A stretch of DNA of 64,000 bases, from NCBI GenBank assembly GCA_902604305.1, contig CACKXS010000003.1, forward strand, positions 36,714-100,713, read 5' to 3'. Position 1 is the stretch's first letter. Each line of letters begins with the position of its first letter. This DNA is from an uncultured Pelagibacteraceae bacterium (lineage in GTDB: Bacteria > Pseudomonadota > Alphaproteobacteria > Pelagibacterales > Pelagibacteraceae). Positions 36,362 through 47,261 of this stretch are shown here, in pieces. The position numbers and the translations under genes were made by a program. The notes below the pieces were generated by a model that was not told the origin of the DNA, did no database searches, and worked only from the letters and a program-made list of their open reading frames with translations.

Positions 36362-37654
36362 ATGATTAATAGATATTCAAGAAAAGAACTCACATCAATT
36401 TGGTCTGAAGAGAACAAATATAAAATTTGGCTTGTAGTAGAGATAGCTGCGGCTCAAGCAATGGAAAAATTAGGTCAAATTCCAAAAGGAGTTTCTTCAA
36501 CTGTAAGAAAAAAAGCTAAAATAAATGTAAAAAGAATCAATGCTATTGAAGCTAAAGTAAAGCATGATGTGATAGCGTTTTTAACTTCGGTTACAGAAAA
36601 AGCAGGAATTAAAGCCCGTTATCTTCACCAAGGAATGACTTCATCAGATGTATTAGACACGAGTTTTAATATTCAATTAATTCAATCAGGAAAAATATTA
36701 TTAAAAGATATAGATCTAATTTTAAAAGTTTTAAAAAGACAGGCAAAAAAACATAAGTTTACACCTTGCGTTGGAAGGAGTCATGGAATTCATGCTGAGC
36801 CAATTACTTTTGGATTAAAATTGGCATCATTTTATGAAGAATTTAAAAGAAATAGAAAAAGATTAGTTGACGCGATCGATGAAGTATCTAGCTGCGCTAT
36901 TTCAGGTGCTGTGGGAACTTTTGCAAATATAAATCCAAATGTAGAAAGACATGTTGCAAAAAAACTTGGTTTAAAAGTAGAGCCAATATCAACTCAAGTA
37001 ATCCCAAGAGACAGACATGCATTTTATTTCTCTATCTTAGGAATTATAGCTGGATCAGTGGAAAGAGTAGCAACTGAAATTAGACACCTTCAAAGATCTG
37101 AAGTTTATGAACTTCAAGAATTTTTTTCCAAAGATCAAAAAGGATCTTCGGCTATGCCTCACAAAAAAAATCCTATTTTAAGTGAAAACTTAACTGGGTT
37201 ATCAAGAATGGTGAGAAGTTATGTAAATCCTGCTTTAGAAAATATAGCACTTTGGCACGAGAGAGACATTTCGCATTCTAGTGTTGAGAGAAATATAGGT
37301 CCTGATGCAAATATTACTTTAGATTTTGCTTTAAATAGGTTGGCAAATATTTTAGATAAAATGATAATTTATCCAAAAAAAATGATTCAAAATATCAATT
37401 TAACAAAAGGTTTAATTTTTTCTCAAGAAATAATGCTAGAACTTACAAAAAGTGGATTGACCAGAGAAAAATCTTACAAAATCGTTCAATCACATTCAAA
37501 AAAATGTTTCTCTGAAAATAAAAATTTGTTTGATTTAATATCTAAAGATAAATTAATAATGAGTAAAATTAGTAAATCTAAATTAAATTCAATATTTAAT
37601 TACTCTTCTCATTTTAAAAATGTAAATTTAATTTTTAGAAGAGTATTTAAATAA
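36362..37654 (+). CDS. purB: Adenylosuccinate lyase
   Basis: Fumarase-superfamily lyase acting twice in purine synthesis (SAICAR to AICAR, and adenylosuccinate to AMP); 430 residues. The flexible signature loop GSSAMPHKKNP with catalytic serine is near residue 262, and HGMTSS-type substrate contact QGMTSSDVLDTS is near 94. First gene of the purine run purB-purC-purS-purQ-purL; its TAA shares a base with the purC ATG. Confidence 0.97.
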   Translation: MINRYSRKELTSIWSEENKYKIWLVVEIAAAQAMEKLGQIPKGVSSTVRKKAKINVKRINAIEAKVKHDVIAFLTSVTEKAGIKARYLHQGMTSSDVLDTSFNIQLIQSGKILLKDIDLILKVLKRQAKKHKFTPCVGRSHGIHAEPITFGLKLASFYEEFKRNRKRLVDAIDEVSSCAISGAVGTFANINPNVERHVAKKLGLKVEPISTQVIPRDRHAFYFSILGIIAGSVERVATEIRHLQRSEVYELQEFFSKDQKGSSAMPHKKNPILSENLTGLSRMVRSYVNPALENIALWHERDISHSSVERNIGPDANITLDFALNRLANILDKMIIYPKKMIQNINLTKGLIFSQEIMLELTKSGLTREKSYKIVQSHSKKCFSENKNLFDLISKDKLIMSKISKSKLNSIFNYSSHFKNVNLIFRRVFK

Positions 37655-38436
37655 TGAAAAAAGGTAAAAAACTCTACGAAGGTAAAGCAAAGATTATTTT
37701 TGCTACAAGTGATAAAAATACAGTTATTCAGCATTTTAAGGATGATGCCACCGCATTTAACAATCAGAAAAAAGCAAATATAGATGGAAAAGGAATTCTA
37801 AATAATAGAATTTCAGAGCACTTGTTAAAATCTCTTTCAGAAGTTGGAATTAAAAATCATCTTATTAAAAGATTAAATATGAGAGAACAACTTGTTGAAT
37901 TGGTAAATATCATTCCAATTGAATTTGTAATTAGAAATATTGCAACCGGATCTTTAACAAAAAGACTGGGAATTGAAGAAGGAACAGTTTTAGATTATCC
38001 ATTAATCGAGTATTGTTTAAAAGATGATAAACTTGGGGACCCAATAATTTCTCGTGAACATATTTTAAATTTTAAATGGCTTAATTTGCTCGAACTGGAC
38101 TTAATTAATAAACTGTGTTTAAGAATAAATGACTATCTCCAAGGTTTGTTTAGAGGCATTGGAATTAAATTAGTTGATTTTAAAGTAGAATTCGGAAAAA
38201 CAAAATCAGACGAAACAATAATATTAGCTGACGAAATAAGTCCTGATACTTGCAGATTATGGGACCAAGAAACTGAAAAAAAATTAGATAAAGACAGATT
38301 TAGGAAAGATTTAGGTAATGTGGTCGAAGCCTATCAAGAAGTAGCCAGGAGACTTGGAATTCTTCATGAACAATCAAATATAAGACCAATAAAATTCACA
38401 AAACCAACTGCAGTTAAAATTAAAAAAAATAAATGA
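37654..38436 (+). CDS. purC: SAICAR synthetase
   Basis: Phosphoribosylaminoimidazole-succinocarboxamide synthase, 260 residues. Conserved: KLYEGKAKIIFAT at the N-terminus, EFVIRNIATGSLTKRLG, and DEISPDTCRLWD. Starts within the purB stop (TAATG) and overlaps purS by 4 bases (ATGA). C-terminal tail is lysine-rich. Confidence 0.98.
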   Translation: MKKGKKLYEGKAKIIFATSDKNTVIQHFKDDATAFNNQKKANIDGKGILNNRISEHLLKSLSEVGIKNHLIKRLNMREQLVELVNIIPIEFVIRNIATGSLTKRLGIEEGTVLDYPLIEYCLKDDKLGDPIISREHILNFKWLNLLELDLINKLCLRINDYLQGLFRGIGIKLVDFKVEFGKTKSDETIILADEISPDTCRLWDQETEKKLDKDRFRKDLGNVVEAYQEVARRLGILHEQSNIRPIKFTKPTAVKIKKNK

Positions 38437-38666
38437 AAGTTAAAGTAATTGTTACTCTAAAAAATGGAGTGCTTGATCCTCAAGGTAAAGCTATACAACA
38501 AACTTTGAATGGAATGAGCTTTTCTGAAGTAAAAGAAGTTAGACAAGGTAAATATTTTGATATTGAAGTTAGTACAACCGATGAAAAAAAAGCAAGAACT
38601 AAAGCTGAGGAAATGTGTAAAAAACTTTTGGCAAATCTGGTAATTGAAGATTATAAAATTCTATAA
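38433..38666 (+). CDS. purS: FGAM synthetase subunit PurS
   Basis: 77-residue structural subunit of the three-part formylglycinamidine synthase (PurS-PurQ-PurL). Pattern: VIVTLKNGVLDPQGKAIQQTL...FSEVKEVRQGKYFDIEV. Its presence agrees with the short PurL found next door. Overlaps purC by 4 bases and is 5 bases before purQ. Confidence 0.96.
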   Translation: MKVKVIVTLKNGVLDPQGKAIQQTLNGMSFSEVKEVRQGKYFDIEVSTTDEKKARTKAEEMCKKLLANLVIEDYKIL

Positions 38667-38671
38667 GATTA

Positions 38672-39355
38672 ATGAAGTCATCTGTAATAATTTTTCCTGG
38701 ATCCAATTGTGATAGAGATATGGATGTAGCATTGAAAAAATTTGGTTTTAAAAATCAAATGGTATGGCATAACGATCCTGAAATTCCAAAAAGCGACTTA
38801 ATTGTATTACCTGGAGGTTTTTCTTATGGAGATTATTTAAGATGTGGAAGTATAGCGGGAAAGTCAAAAATCATTAAATCAGTTATTGAATTTGCAAATT
38901 CAGGAGGTTTGGTTCTGGGAATATGTAATGGATTTCAAATATTAACAGAGACAGGTTTGTTGCCAGGTGTTCTTTTGCAAAATAAATATCAAAAATTTAT
39001 ATGTAAAAATGTTTATGTAAAAATAAATAATAAGGAAAATAAATATTTTAAAAATATCAAAAAAGAGATTTTAGAATTGCACATTGCTCATAATGAAGGA
39101 AATTATTTTTGTACAGAGGAAGAAATGAAATCCTTAAATGACAATGATCAAATTGCAGTTACTTATTGTAATGAAAAAGGAAAGGAAGATGAACAATTCA
39201 ACCCAAATGGTGCATTGAAAAATATTGCTGGAATTTTTAGTAAAAAAAAAAATATCTTAGGAATGATGCCACATCCTGAAAGAATGATTGATAAATATCT
39301 TTCAAGTAATGATGGAAATTTTTTCTTTGAAAATTTAATTGAAAATTTAAAATAA
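38672..39355 (+). CDS. purQ: FGAM synthetase glutaminase subunit PurQ
   Basis: Class I glutamine amidotransferase that feeds ammonia to PurL, 227 residues. Nucleophile cysteine in [14 protein letters not shown] near residue 86 and the His/Glu pair in [10 protein letters not shown] near the C-terminus are intact. Its stop shares a base with the purL ATG. Confidence 0.97.
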   Translation: MKSSVIIFPGSNCDRDMDVALKKFGFKNQMVWHNDPEIPKSDLIVLPGGFSYGDYLRCGSIAGKSKIIKSVIEFANSGGLVLGICNGFQILTETGLLPGVLLQNKYQKFICKNVYVKINNKENKYFKNIKKEILELHIAHNEGNYFCTEEEMKSLNDNDQIAVTYCNEKGKEDEQFNPNGALKNIAGIFSKKKNILGMMPHPERMIDKYLSSNDGNFFFENLIENLK

Positions 39356-41547
39356 TGGAAGTTAACGAACAGATTGCAATTGATCATGGTTTAAAAAAAG
39401 AAGAATTTGTCAAAATTTGTGATCTACTAAAAAGAACACCAAATCTTACTGAACTTGGTATTTTTTCTGCCATGTGGAATGAACATTGTTCATATAAATC
39501 ATCAAGAATTCATTTGAAAAAACTTAACACTAAAGGAAAAAAAGTTATTCAAGGTCCTGGTGAAAACGCTGGAGTTATTGATATCGAAGATGATGATGCA
39601 ATAGTATTCAAGATTGAAAGTCATAATCATCCATCATTTATAGAACCTTACCAAGGAGCTGCAACTGGTGTTGGCGGTATAATGAGAGATGTTTTTACGA
39701 TGGGCGCAAGACCTATTGCAAACTTAAATTCAATACATTTCGGGTCACCGCAGCATCCTAAAACAAAAAATTTATTAAGAGGAGTTGTAAAAGGTATTGG
39801 TGGTTATGGTAATTGCATGGGTATTCCAACTGTTGGTGGACAAACAAGTTTTGATGAGTCCTACAATGGAAATATTTTAGTTAATGCTATGACCTTAGGA
39901 TTGGTTAATAAAAATAAAATTTTTTATTCAAAAGCGGTAGGTATAAATAAACCTGTAATATATGTTGGATCAAAAACCGGTCGCGACGGCATACATGGTG
40001 CAAGTATGGCTTCAGCAATTTTTGATGAAAAAATCGATGAAAAAAAACCAACTGTTCAAGTTGGAGATCCCTTCACAGAAAAATTATTATTAGAAGCATG
40101 CTTAGAACTAATGGCAGGAAAATCAATTATATCAATTCAAGATATGGGTGCTGCTGGACTAACTTCTTCAAGTATTGAAATGGCATCTAAAGGAAATCTG
40201 GGTATTGAATTGAATCTTAACAAAGTTCCATGCCGTGAAGAAAAAATGTCACCTTATGAAATTATGCTATCTGAAAGTCAAGAAAGAATGCTTATTGTAT
40301 TAGAAAATGGAAAAGAAGCAGATGCAAAAAAAATATTTGATAAATGGAATTTAGATTTTGCAGTTATAGGAAAGACCACAAATACAAAAAAAATTGAACT
40401 ATTTTTTGATAATAAAAAAGTTGCTGAAATTCCAATAAATATATTAGCAGAAAATGCACCTGTTTATAATCGAAAATGGAAAAAAACAAAACTTCCACAA
40501 AAAATAAAATTTAAAAAAGATGATTTTAAAAAATTAAAAATTGCTGAAGTTCTAAAAAAAATTTTAAGTTTGCCAAATATTTCAAGTAAAGAATGGATCT
40601 GGGAGCAATATGATCATACAGTTATGGGAGACACTATTCAAAAACCTGGTTCTGACGCAGGTGTAGTAAGAGTCCATGGAACCAGTAAAGCTGTTGCAAC
40701 ATCGGTAGATTCTTCTGCTATCTATTGTAATGCTCATCCACTTACAGGAGGAAAACAAGTTGTCTGTGAAAGTTGGAGAAATCTAATTTCATGTGGATCC
40801 AAACCAATTGCTATTACTAACTGTTTAAACTTTGGCAACCCAGAAAAGGAAAAAAATATGGGTGAATTTGTTGAATGTGTTGAAGGTATAAATGAAGCAA
40901 GTAAATTTTTAGACTATCCTGTGGTTTCGGGAAATGTATCTTTTTACAATGAAACAAAAGATAAAGGAATTAAGCCTACGCCAGCAATTGGAGGTGTTGG
41001 TTTAATTAAAGATTACAAAAAAATGGTAACTATGAATCTAAAAAATAGTGGAAATTTAATTTTAGTTATTGGTAAAACTGAAGGTCATATTGATCAAAGT
41101 ATATTTGCTATAAATATTTTAAATGAGAAAAAAGGACCTCCTCCAGTTGTCAATTTATTTAATGAAAAAAATAATGGAGAGACAATATTAAAATTAATAA
41201 ATGAGGATTTAGTTAACTCTGCTCATGATGTATCATTAGGAGGTATTATTACTGCTGTTTCAAAAATGGCAATAAAGGGTAAGAAAGGCTTTGAACTAAA
41301 CAAACCTAAAGTTTTAATTAATAAATTTGATTATTATTTTGGTGAAGATCAAGGAAGATATATAATTGAAATTGAGGCAAAAAACCTTTCAAAAGTGCAA
41401 AAAATCTTAAAAGACAATTCGGTACATTACGATGAGATTGGATTAGTTACTGAAAAAGATGTAATAATAGATAAAGAGCCAATTATACACATTGATGATT
41501 TAATCAAATCAAATAAATATTGGTTAGAAGATTATATGGATAAATAA
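39355..41547 (+). CDS. purL: FGAM synthetase large subunit PurL (short form)
   Basis: 730 residues, the small-type PurL that needs separate PurS and PurQ, unlike the 1300-residue gammaproteobacterial fusion. Features: [48 protein letters not shown] (magnesium and ATP contacts), and [15 protein letters not shown]-dependent conversion of FGAR to FGAM. Followed 1 base later by bolA. Confidence 0.98.
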   Translation: MEVNEQIAIDHGLKKEEFVKICDLLKRTPNLTELGIFSAMWNEHCSYKSSRIHLKKLNTKGKKVIQGPGENAGVIDIEDDDAIVFKIESHNHPSFIEPYQGAATGVGGIMRDVFTMGARPIANLNSIHFGSPQHPKTKNLLRGVVKGIGGYGNCMGIPTVGGQTSFDESYNGNILVNAMTLGLVNKNKIFYSKAVGINKPVIYVGSKTGRDGIHGASMASAIFDEKIDEKKPTVQVGDPFTEKLLLEACLELMAGKSIISIQDMGAAGLTSSSIEMASKGNLGIELNLNKVPCREEKMSPYEIMLSESQERMLIVLENGKEADAKKIFDKWNLDFAVIGKTTNTKKIELFFDNKKVAEIPINILAENAPVYNRKWKKTKLPQKIKFKKDDFKKLKIAEVLKKILSLPNISSKEWIWEQYDHTVMGDTIQKPGSDAGVVRVHGTSKAVATSVDSSAIYCNAHPLTGGKQVVCESWRNLISCGSKPIAITNCLNFGNPEKEKNMGEFVECVEGINEASKFLDYPVVSGNVSFYNETKDKGIKPTPAIGGVGLIKDYKKMVTMNLKNSGNLILVIGKTEGHIDQSIFAINILNEKKGPPPVVNLFNEKNNGETILKLINEDLVNSAHDVSLGGIITAVSKMAIKGKKGFELNKPKVLINKFDYYFGEDQGRYIIEIEAKNLSKVQKILKDNSVHYDEIGLVTEKDVIIDKEPIIHIDDLIKSNKYWLEDYMDK

Positions 41548-41548
41548 A

Positions 41549-41776
41549 ATGGCAATGGACTTAAAAGAAATAGAAAAATTAATTAAAGAAGCAATGCCAG
41601 ATGCAAAAATAGAAATTCAAGACTTAGCTGGTGATGGTAATCATTACTCGGCAACAGTTACATCTTCTACTTTTGCAGGAAAAAGTAAAATAGAGCAACA
41701 TAAAATGGTTTATAACTCATTAAAGGGAAAAATGGGAAATGAATTACATGCACTAGCAATTAAAACAAAGGAATAA
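41549..41776 (+). CDS. BolA-family protein
   Basis: 75 residues, BolA/YrbA type: IKEAMPDAKIEIQDLAGDGN, then HYSATVTSSTFAGKSKIEQH and ELHALAIKT. BolA proteins bind CGFS glutaredoxins through a shared iron-sulphur cluster; the adjacent downstream gene is exactly such a glutaredoxin, which supports this role. A second in-frame ATG two codons downstream could also serve. Confidence 0.92.
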   Translation: MAMDLKEIEKLIKEAMPDAKIEIQDLAGDGNHYSATVTSSTFAGKSKIEQHKMVYNSLKGKMGNELHALAIKTKE

Positions 41777-41777
41777 T

Positions 41778-42110
41778 ATGGATCAACAAACAAATGATTT
41801 AATCAGTAAAGAAATTGAAGGAAATGAAGTTTGCCTTTTCATGAAAGGAACACCGGACGCTCCACAATGTGGATTTTCAATGGCAGTTATAAATATGTTA
41901 AAACTTTTAGAAGTGAATTTTAAAGGTGTCAATGTTTTAGAAGATGAAAAACTCAGACAAGGAATAAAAGAATTTAGTGATTGGCCAACAATACCTCAGT
42001 TATATATTAAAAAAGAATTTGTAGGCGGCTGCGATATCGTAAAAGAAATGTACGAAAATGGTGAACTTAAAAAAGTTCTTGAAGACAAAGGTATTAATTT
42101 TAAAAAATAA
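41778..42110 (+). CDS. grxD: Monothiol glutaredoxin, CGFS type
   Basis: 110 residues with the CGFS active site at 31-34 (APQCGFSMAV), the TVP-equivalent WPTIPQLY and the glutathione-binding GGCDIV. Transfers or stores [2Fe-2S] clusters, usually with BolA. Its stop codon touches the stop of convergent rpsD with no spacer. Confidence 0.95.
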   Translation: MDQQTNDLISKEIEGNEVCLFMKGTPDAPQCGFSMAVINMLKLLEVNFKGVNVLEDEKLRQGIKEFSDWPTIPQLYIKKEFVGGCDIVKEMYENGELKKVLEDKGINFKK

Positions 42111-42728
42111 CTATCTAGAATAATATTCAATTACCAGATTTGGTTCCATTACAACTGGATAAGGAACTTCTTCAAATTTAGGAACTCTAACAAATTTTAC
42201 TTTTTTATTTTTTTCATCTAATTGTAAATATTCAGGCACTTCTCTTTCTTTATTAGCAAGAGCTATATCAATTAAAGCTAATTTTTTTGATTTATCTCTA
42301 ATCTCTATACTGTCTTCTTCTCTAACTTGATAACTAGCAATATTAACTTTTTTTCCATTAACTCTTACATGGCCGTGATTAATTAATTGTCTTGATGAAA
42401 AAATCGTATTTGAAAGTTTTGATCTATAAATTACTGCATCGAGTCTTCTTTCTAATAAACCAATTAAATTTTCTGCAGTGTCACCTCTTTTCATTATAGC
42501 TTTCTTATAAACATTTCTGAATTGTCTTTCATTCATATTTCCGTAATAAGATTTTAATTTTTGTTTCGCACTTAGTTGAATGCCATAATCCGAAGGTTTA
42601 GATGTTTTTTTCTGTCCATGTTGTCCAGGAGGATATGCTCTTGTATTAAATGGGCTCTTCGGTCTTCCCCACAGATTCACTCTTAGTCTTCTATCAACTT
42701 TGTGTTTAGAGTTTAATCTTTTTGTCAT
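42111..42728 (-). CDS. rpsD: Ribosomal protein S4
   Basis: Primary 16S rRNA-binding protein, 205 residues. N-terminal KHKVDRRLRVNLWGRPKSPF and the S4 RNA-binding domain RRLDAVIYRSKL...SRQLINHGHVRVNGKKVNI are clear. Monocistronic by position: convergent with grxD at its end, and the upstream trmJ-like gene is on the same strand 36 bases away. Confidence 0.98.
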   Translation of the reverse strand: MTKRLNSKHKVDRRLRVNLWGRPKSPFNTRAYPPGQHGQKKTSKPSDYGIQLSAKQKLKSYYGNMNERQFRNVYKKAIMKRGDTAENLIGLLERRLDAVIYRSKLSNTIFSSRQLINHGHVRVNGKKVNIASYQVREEDSIEIRDKSKKLALIDIALANKEREVPEYLQLDEKNKKVKFVRVPKFEEVPYPVVMEPNLVIEYYSR

Positions 42729-42764
42729 TTAATAGAACGCTTTATAAACACAAGATCAATTTTG

Positions 42765-43481
42765 TCAATCAGCCTTTTTTTTACCCAAACTCGCAAATAC
42801 ACTTGATAAAATACGAGTTTCTTTTTCTGATAAATCCATTTTATAAAATATACTTCTTAAATTTTCTAACATTTTAGGTTTTTTTTCCTTCGGTTTAAAA
42901 AAATTTATTTCTTCTAAGTGTTTAATACATAAATTTGTCATATCTTGGATATTTTTTTTTGATGCAGGTTTAATTTTCTTTGATTTAGAGTATTTTGATT
43001 TTTTCATATTTAATAATTGAAAAATAGTTTGAGCCACAATTATTAAACTATGTGACAAATTTAATGATTTAAATTTACTATTACTAGGTATTTGCAATAC
43101 ATAGTTTGAAAAGCTTATTTCATTATTTGATAATCCAGAAGCTTCAGGTCCAAATAAAAAAGCAACCTTTTTACTAAAGTCTATTTTATTTAATTCATTT
43201 AACTTAATGTGTTTGATATTTTTGTTTCTAAATCTTGATGTTGTTGAAATTAAAACATCAATATTTTTCATTGCTGGTTCTAACCCCACAAAAACCTTGC
43301 TTTTTTTTATAATTTCGTTGGCTCCTACTGAAGTAGCAATAATTTTATCATTGGGGAAAGTCGGTTTAGGATTTATTACAATTAATTTAGAAAAATTAAA
43401 ATTTTTCATTGCCCTGGCGCATGCACCAATATTCTCTGATAATTGAGGTTTATGTAAAATAAAAGAAATGTTATTAAACAT
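42765..43481 (-). CDS. tRNA/rRNA 2'-O-methyltransferase, TrmJ-like
   Basis: SpoU-class SPOUT methyltransferase, 238 residues. ILHKPQLSENIGACARAMKN is the motif 1 start typical of TrmJ (tRNA Cm32/Um32), VAFLFGPEASGLSN is motif 2 and LNLSHSLIIVAQ motif 3. A C-terminal extension of about 80 residues follows, as in TrmJ. Its start overlaps the cimA stop by one base. TrmJ is the best guess; another SpoU target is possible. Confidence 0.85.
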   Translation of the reverse strand: MFNNISFILHKPQLSENIGACARAMKNFNFSKLIVINPKPTFPNDKIIATSVGANEIIKKSKVFVGLEPAMKNIDVLISTTSRFRNKNIKHIKLNELNKIDFSKKVAFLFGPEASGLSNNEISFSNYVLQIPSNSKFKSLNLSHSLIIVAQTIFQLLNMKKSKYSKSKKIKPASKKNIQDMTNLCIKHLEEINFFKPKEKKPKMLENLRSIFYKMDLSEKETRILSSVFASLGKKKAD

Positions 43482-45082
43482 TAAATGCTTGCAGGTGCTT
43501 TATCTTTAAATAGTTTATAATCTAAACTATCGACAAGTGCTTTAAATGATGCATCAATAATGTTTGGAGAAACTCCAATTGTAAACCAGTTTTTACCTTT
43601 TGAATCTGTGCTCTCAATTGAAACTCTTGTTACAGCCTCTGTTCCAGTGTTAAGAATTCTAACTTTATAATCAACTAATTTTAAATCTTTTAAATACTGA
43701 GAATATTTTGCAAGTTTGTCGACATTGTTTCTTATTGCATTATCAAGTGCGTGAACAGGACCGTTGCCCTCTCCTTCACAAAGAATTAATTTCTTATCAA
43801 CTTCTAATTGAGCTTTGGCAGAAGAAACGATTTCTCCAGAAGTATTTTTTTTAACACTAACATCATATTCTTTAATTGAAATATATCTTGGAATTTCCCC
43901 CATTATTCTTCTTGCTAGTAATTCAAAAGACGCATCGGCACCATCATAGCTGTAGCCAATGAATTCCCTATCTTTTACTTCTTCTAAAAGTTTTTTTATT
44001 TTTGGGTCATCTTGTTTAAAATCTATTCCAATAGATTTTAATCTAGAAACTATATTTGATTTTCCAGATTGGTCTGAAACTACAATATTTCTTACGTTTC
44101 CTACATCTTCGGGATTAATGTGCTCATATGTTTTTGGATCTTTTTGTACGGCTGAGACATGCAAGCCTCCTTTATGTGAAAATGCAGCAGCACCAACATA
44201 AGGCAAATGTTGATTAGGTTTTCTATTTAATATTTCATCAAGCAATCTTGAACACTGAGTTAATTTACTAATATTTTCTTTTTTAATATTTATTTCATAA
44301 TTATTTGAGTAGGTTTCTTTTAAGTACAATGTTGGAATTACTGACATTAAATTTGCATTTCCGCATCTTTCACCAAGTCCATTAATTGTACCTTGTATTT
44401 GTCTAGCACCTGACAAAACAGCTGCTAGGGAGTTTGAAACTGCATTTCCTGTATCATTGTGAGCATGAATGCCAAGATTTTTTCCTGGAACAGATTTAGC
44501 TACTTCATTTACAATTTCAGACACTTCATTAGGTAAAGTTCCTCCATTTGTGTCACAAAGCACAATCCATCTAGCCCCATTATCGTATGCTGATTTAACA
44601 CATGAAAGTGCATATTCCTTATTATTTTTAAAACCATCAAAAAAATGCTCTGCATCAAACATGAATTCTTTCTTTTCTTTAACAAAAAGCTTTGCACTTT
44701 CCGAAATATTTTCTAAATTTTCTTCGTTTGATATTCCCAAAGCTACATCAACATGAAAATCCCAGGATTTACCAACTAAACATACCGCTGATGTATTGCT
44801 ATTTAAAATAGATGAAAGTCCCGGATCATTATCGGCACTTCTGCCTGATCTTTTGGTCATACCAAATGCAGTTAAAACAGAATTGTTTAATTTAATTTTT
44901 TTTTGAAAAAACTCTGTATCAGTTGGGTTAGCCCCTGGCCATCCACCTTCTATATAGTCAACACCTAAATCATCTAAAGCCTTTGCTATTTTTAATTTAT
45001 CATCTATTGAAAAATCTACACCCTGGGTTTGGGCTCCATCTCTCAATGTAGTATCAAATATATGTATTTTTTCTTTGCTCAT
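43481..45082 (-). CDS. cimA: (R)-citramalate synthase
   Basis: DRE-TIM metallolyase condensing pyruvate and acetyl-CoA to citramalate, the threonine-independent entry to isoleucine. 533 residues. FDTTLRDGAQTQGVDFSIDD carries the DRE-TIM start, GIHAHNDTGNAVSNSLA holds the metal histidines, NGLGERCGNANL the lid, and the C-terminal part is a LeuA-type allosteric domain. The GAQTQG and EGGWPGANP patterns favour CimA over 2-isopropylmalate synthase. Overlaps cysS by 4 bases. Confidence 0.9.
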   Translation of the reverse strand: MSKEKIHIFDTTLRDGAQTQGVDFSIDDKLKIAKALDDLGVDYIEGGWPGANPTDTEFFQKKIKLNNSVLTAFGMTKRSGRSADNDPGLSSILNSNTSAVCLVGKSWDFHVDVALGISNEENLENISESAKLFVKEKKEFMFDAEHFFDGFKNNKEYALSCVKSAYDNGARWIVLCDTNGGTLPNEVSEIVNEVAKSVPGKNLGIHAHNDTGNAVSNSLAAVLSGARQIQGTINGLGERCGNANLMSVIPTLYLKETYSNNYEINIKKENISKLTQCSRLLDEILNRKPNQHLPYVGAAAFSHKGGLHVSAVQKDPKTYEHINPEDVGNVRNIVVSDQSGKSNIVSRLKSIGIDFKQDDPKIKKLLEEVKDREFIGYSYDGADASFELLARRIMGEIPRYISIKEYDVSVKKNTSGEIVSSAKAQLEVDKKLILCEGEGNGPVHALDNAIRNNVDKLAKYSQYLKDLKLVDYKVRILNTGTEAVTRVSIESTDSKGKNWFTIGVSPNIIDASFKALVDSLDYKLFKDKAPASI

Positions 45083-46440
45083 TTAAATTTCCACAGGGTT
45101 TTATCATCTTTGTCTTCAATTAAAACTCCTTTATCTAGTAATTCATCTCTAATTTTATCTGCAGCTTTATAATCTTTATTCTTTCTGGCATTATTCCTTT
45201 CGGTAATTTTTTGTTCAATTTCTTCTTCTGAAATCTTAGATTTATTTTGCTTAAATTGATCCCATGAATTTTTATTTTCATTTAGAAGACCAATAAAATT
45301 ACATGCTGAAACAAATATTTCTTTATCCTTAATTGAACCTTTTTGTGATTTATCAAAAAGTTTATGAAGATTAGCAATATAACCCGGAGTATTTAAATCA
45401 TCATATAATGGAGAAAGATAATCTTCAGGAATTAAAACTTGTTTTTTAATATCAGTATAACTTTCATACCATTTATTAATTGTTTTTTCACACTCAGATA
45501 AAAGTTTATCATTCCAATCTAAAGGCTGTTTATAGTGGGCGCTAATCAGGGCTAACCTTAATACTTGTCCACTAACTTTATTTTTAAAATCACCTATTTT
45601 TAAAATGTTGCCTTGTGATTTTGACATTTTTTCGCTTGATATTGTTATAAATCCATTGTGAACCCAATAATTAGCAAATGTTTCATTTTCATTAGCGCAT
45701 CTGGATTGTGCAATTTCATTTTCATGATGAGGAAAAATTAAATCCATTCCTCCACCATGAATATCAAATTTATCACCTAAAAATTTTTTAGACATGACTG
45801 AGCATTCAAGATGCCAACCTGGTCTACCTTTTCCCCATGGTGAATCCCATGATGGTTCATTTTCTGTTGAAGGCTTCCATAACACAAAATCAGCTGGGTT
45901 TTTTTTATTTTCTGATACCTCAACTCTTGCCCCTGCAATCAATTCATCTAAATTTTTATTTGATAATTTTCCATAATCTTTAAATTTTTTTACTTCAAAA
46001 TAAACATGATTATTAATTTCATAAGCAAATTTATTTTTAATAAGTTTATTAATCATTTCAATCATTAATAAAATATTTTCAGTTGCCTTAGGTTCTTTTG
46101 TCGGGTTTTCACAATTTAAATATTTACAATCTTGATGAAAAATATTTGTAATATTTTTTGTAAGATCACTAATTGAAATATTCTTTTCGATTGACGAAGA
46201 TATTATTTTATCATCAATATCAGTAATATTTCTTACATAACTAACTGAATTATTTCCATATTTACATTTTAAAACTTTAAACAAAATATCAAATACAACT
46301 AGAGGTCTTGCGTTTCCGATATGTGGGTTATCATATACGGTTGGTCCACAAACATACATTCCAATATTTTTTGGATTAATTGGTATGAATTTGTCTTTTT
46401 TATTACCTAGACTATTTGTTAAAAAAATATCTTTATTCAT
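45079..46440 (-). CDS. cysS: Cysteinyl-tRNA synthetase
   Basis: Class I synthetase, 453 residues. Zinc cysteine in MYVCGPTVYD, HIGN signature at 40-43, and KMSKSQGN near residue 268; the substrate pocket GWHLECSVMSKKFLG and HHENEIAQS are intact. Normal length. Upstream partner of cimA. Confidence 0.98.
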   Translation of the reverse strand: MNKDIFLTNSLGNKKDKFIPINPKNIGMYVCGPTVYDNPHIGNARPLVVFDILFKVLKCKYGNNSVSYVRNITDIDDKIISSSIEKNISISDLTKNITNIFHQDCKYLNCENPTKEPKATENILLMIEMINKLIKNKFAYEINNHVYFEVKKFKDYGKLSNKNLDELIAGARVEVSENKKNPADFVLWKPSTENEPSWDSPWGKGRPGWHLECSVMSKKFLGDKFDIHGGGMDLIFPHHENEIAQSRCANENETFANYWVHNGFITISSEKMSKSQGNILKIGDFKNKVSGQVLRLALISAHYKQPLDWNDKLLSECEKTINKWYESYTDIKKQVLIPEDYLSPLYDDLNTPGYIANLHKLFDKSQKGSIKDKEIFVSACNFIGLLNENKNSWDQFKQNKSKISEEEIEQKITERNNARKNKDYKAADKIRDELLDKGVLIEDKDDKTLWKFK

Positions 46441-46485
46441 TCTTCTAGAAATATACTTTAATTTGATGTTTGTGAATCTTTTAGA

Positions 46486-47223
46486 TTACTTAGGAATCTT
46501 GCAAACTGGAATTGGCTCCATTTTGTGAAGATTTAATTTTCTTATTTTAATGTATTTTTCGTAATTAGGAGAATCTGGGTTATTCATAGCATCTTCTACC
46601 TCTTCATACTTTAAACCCAATTGACTTTCATCGGTTCTTCCATCGTCCCAGAGACCATCGGTAGGTTTTGCTTTGATAATTTCTTCAGATATTTTTAAAT
46701 TTTTTCCAAGTTCCCATACATCTGTTTTTGTACAGTCAGCAATTGGAGAAATATCAACACCACCATCTCCATATTTTGTATAAAAGCCTACACCAAAATC
46801 CTCAACTTTATTTCCTGTACCAACCACGATCCCTTTATTTGCTGCTGCCACTTGATATAGAGTTGTCATTCTTAATCTAGCTCTTGAATTAGCCATACCG
46901 TGTTCACTTTTAAAATCTGACAATGTATTTTCAAAATTATTAAATACATTATCTAGCTCTAATGAATAAGATTCTACATTATCAAATTTATCACTTAACC
47001 ATTTCTTGTGTAAAAGGCTTAGATCGTTCTGTTCTTTGTTTTGTTTAATAGGCATGGTTAGAACTATAGTTTTTAAACCAGTCATTGCACATAAGGTGCT
47101 GGTTACTGATGAATCTATACCTCCAGAAATACCAATAACTAATGACTGCGCTTTAACAGGCATTGAATTAACATAATTCAATATCCAGTCTTTTATAAAA
47201 ACAACTTTTTTAGATACTTCCAT
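46486..47223 (-). CDS. nadE: NAD+ synthase, ammonia-dependent
   Basis: 245 residues, only the synthetase domain, so ammonia (not glutamine) is the likely nitrogen donor. PP-loop SGGIDSSV at 33-40; later RARLRMTTLYQ, GTGNKVEDFGVGFYTKYGDG and KAKPTDGLWD-type segment AKPTDGLWDDGRTDESQLG. Makes NAD+ from deamido-NAD+ with ATP. Monocistronic spacing on both sides. Confidence 0.95.
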   Translation of the reverse strand: MEVSKKVVFIKDWILNYVNSMPVKAQSLVIGISGGIDSSVTSTLCAMTGLKTIVLTMPIKQNKEQNDLSLLHKKWLSDKFDNVESYSLELDNVFNNFENTLSDFKSEHGMANSRARLRMTTLYQVAAANKGIVVGTGNKVEDFGVGFYTKYGDGGVDISPIADCTKTDVWELGKNLKISEEIIKAKPTDGLWDDGRTDESQLGLKYEEVEDAMNNPDSPNYEKYIKIRKLNLHKMEPIPVCKIPK

Positions 47224-47261
47224 AATTCAAATATACGCTAAAAGATTTATTTTTAAATGCG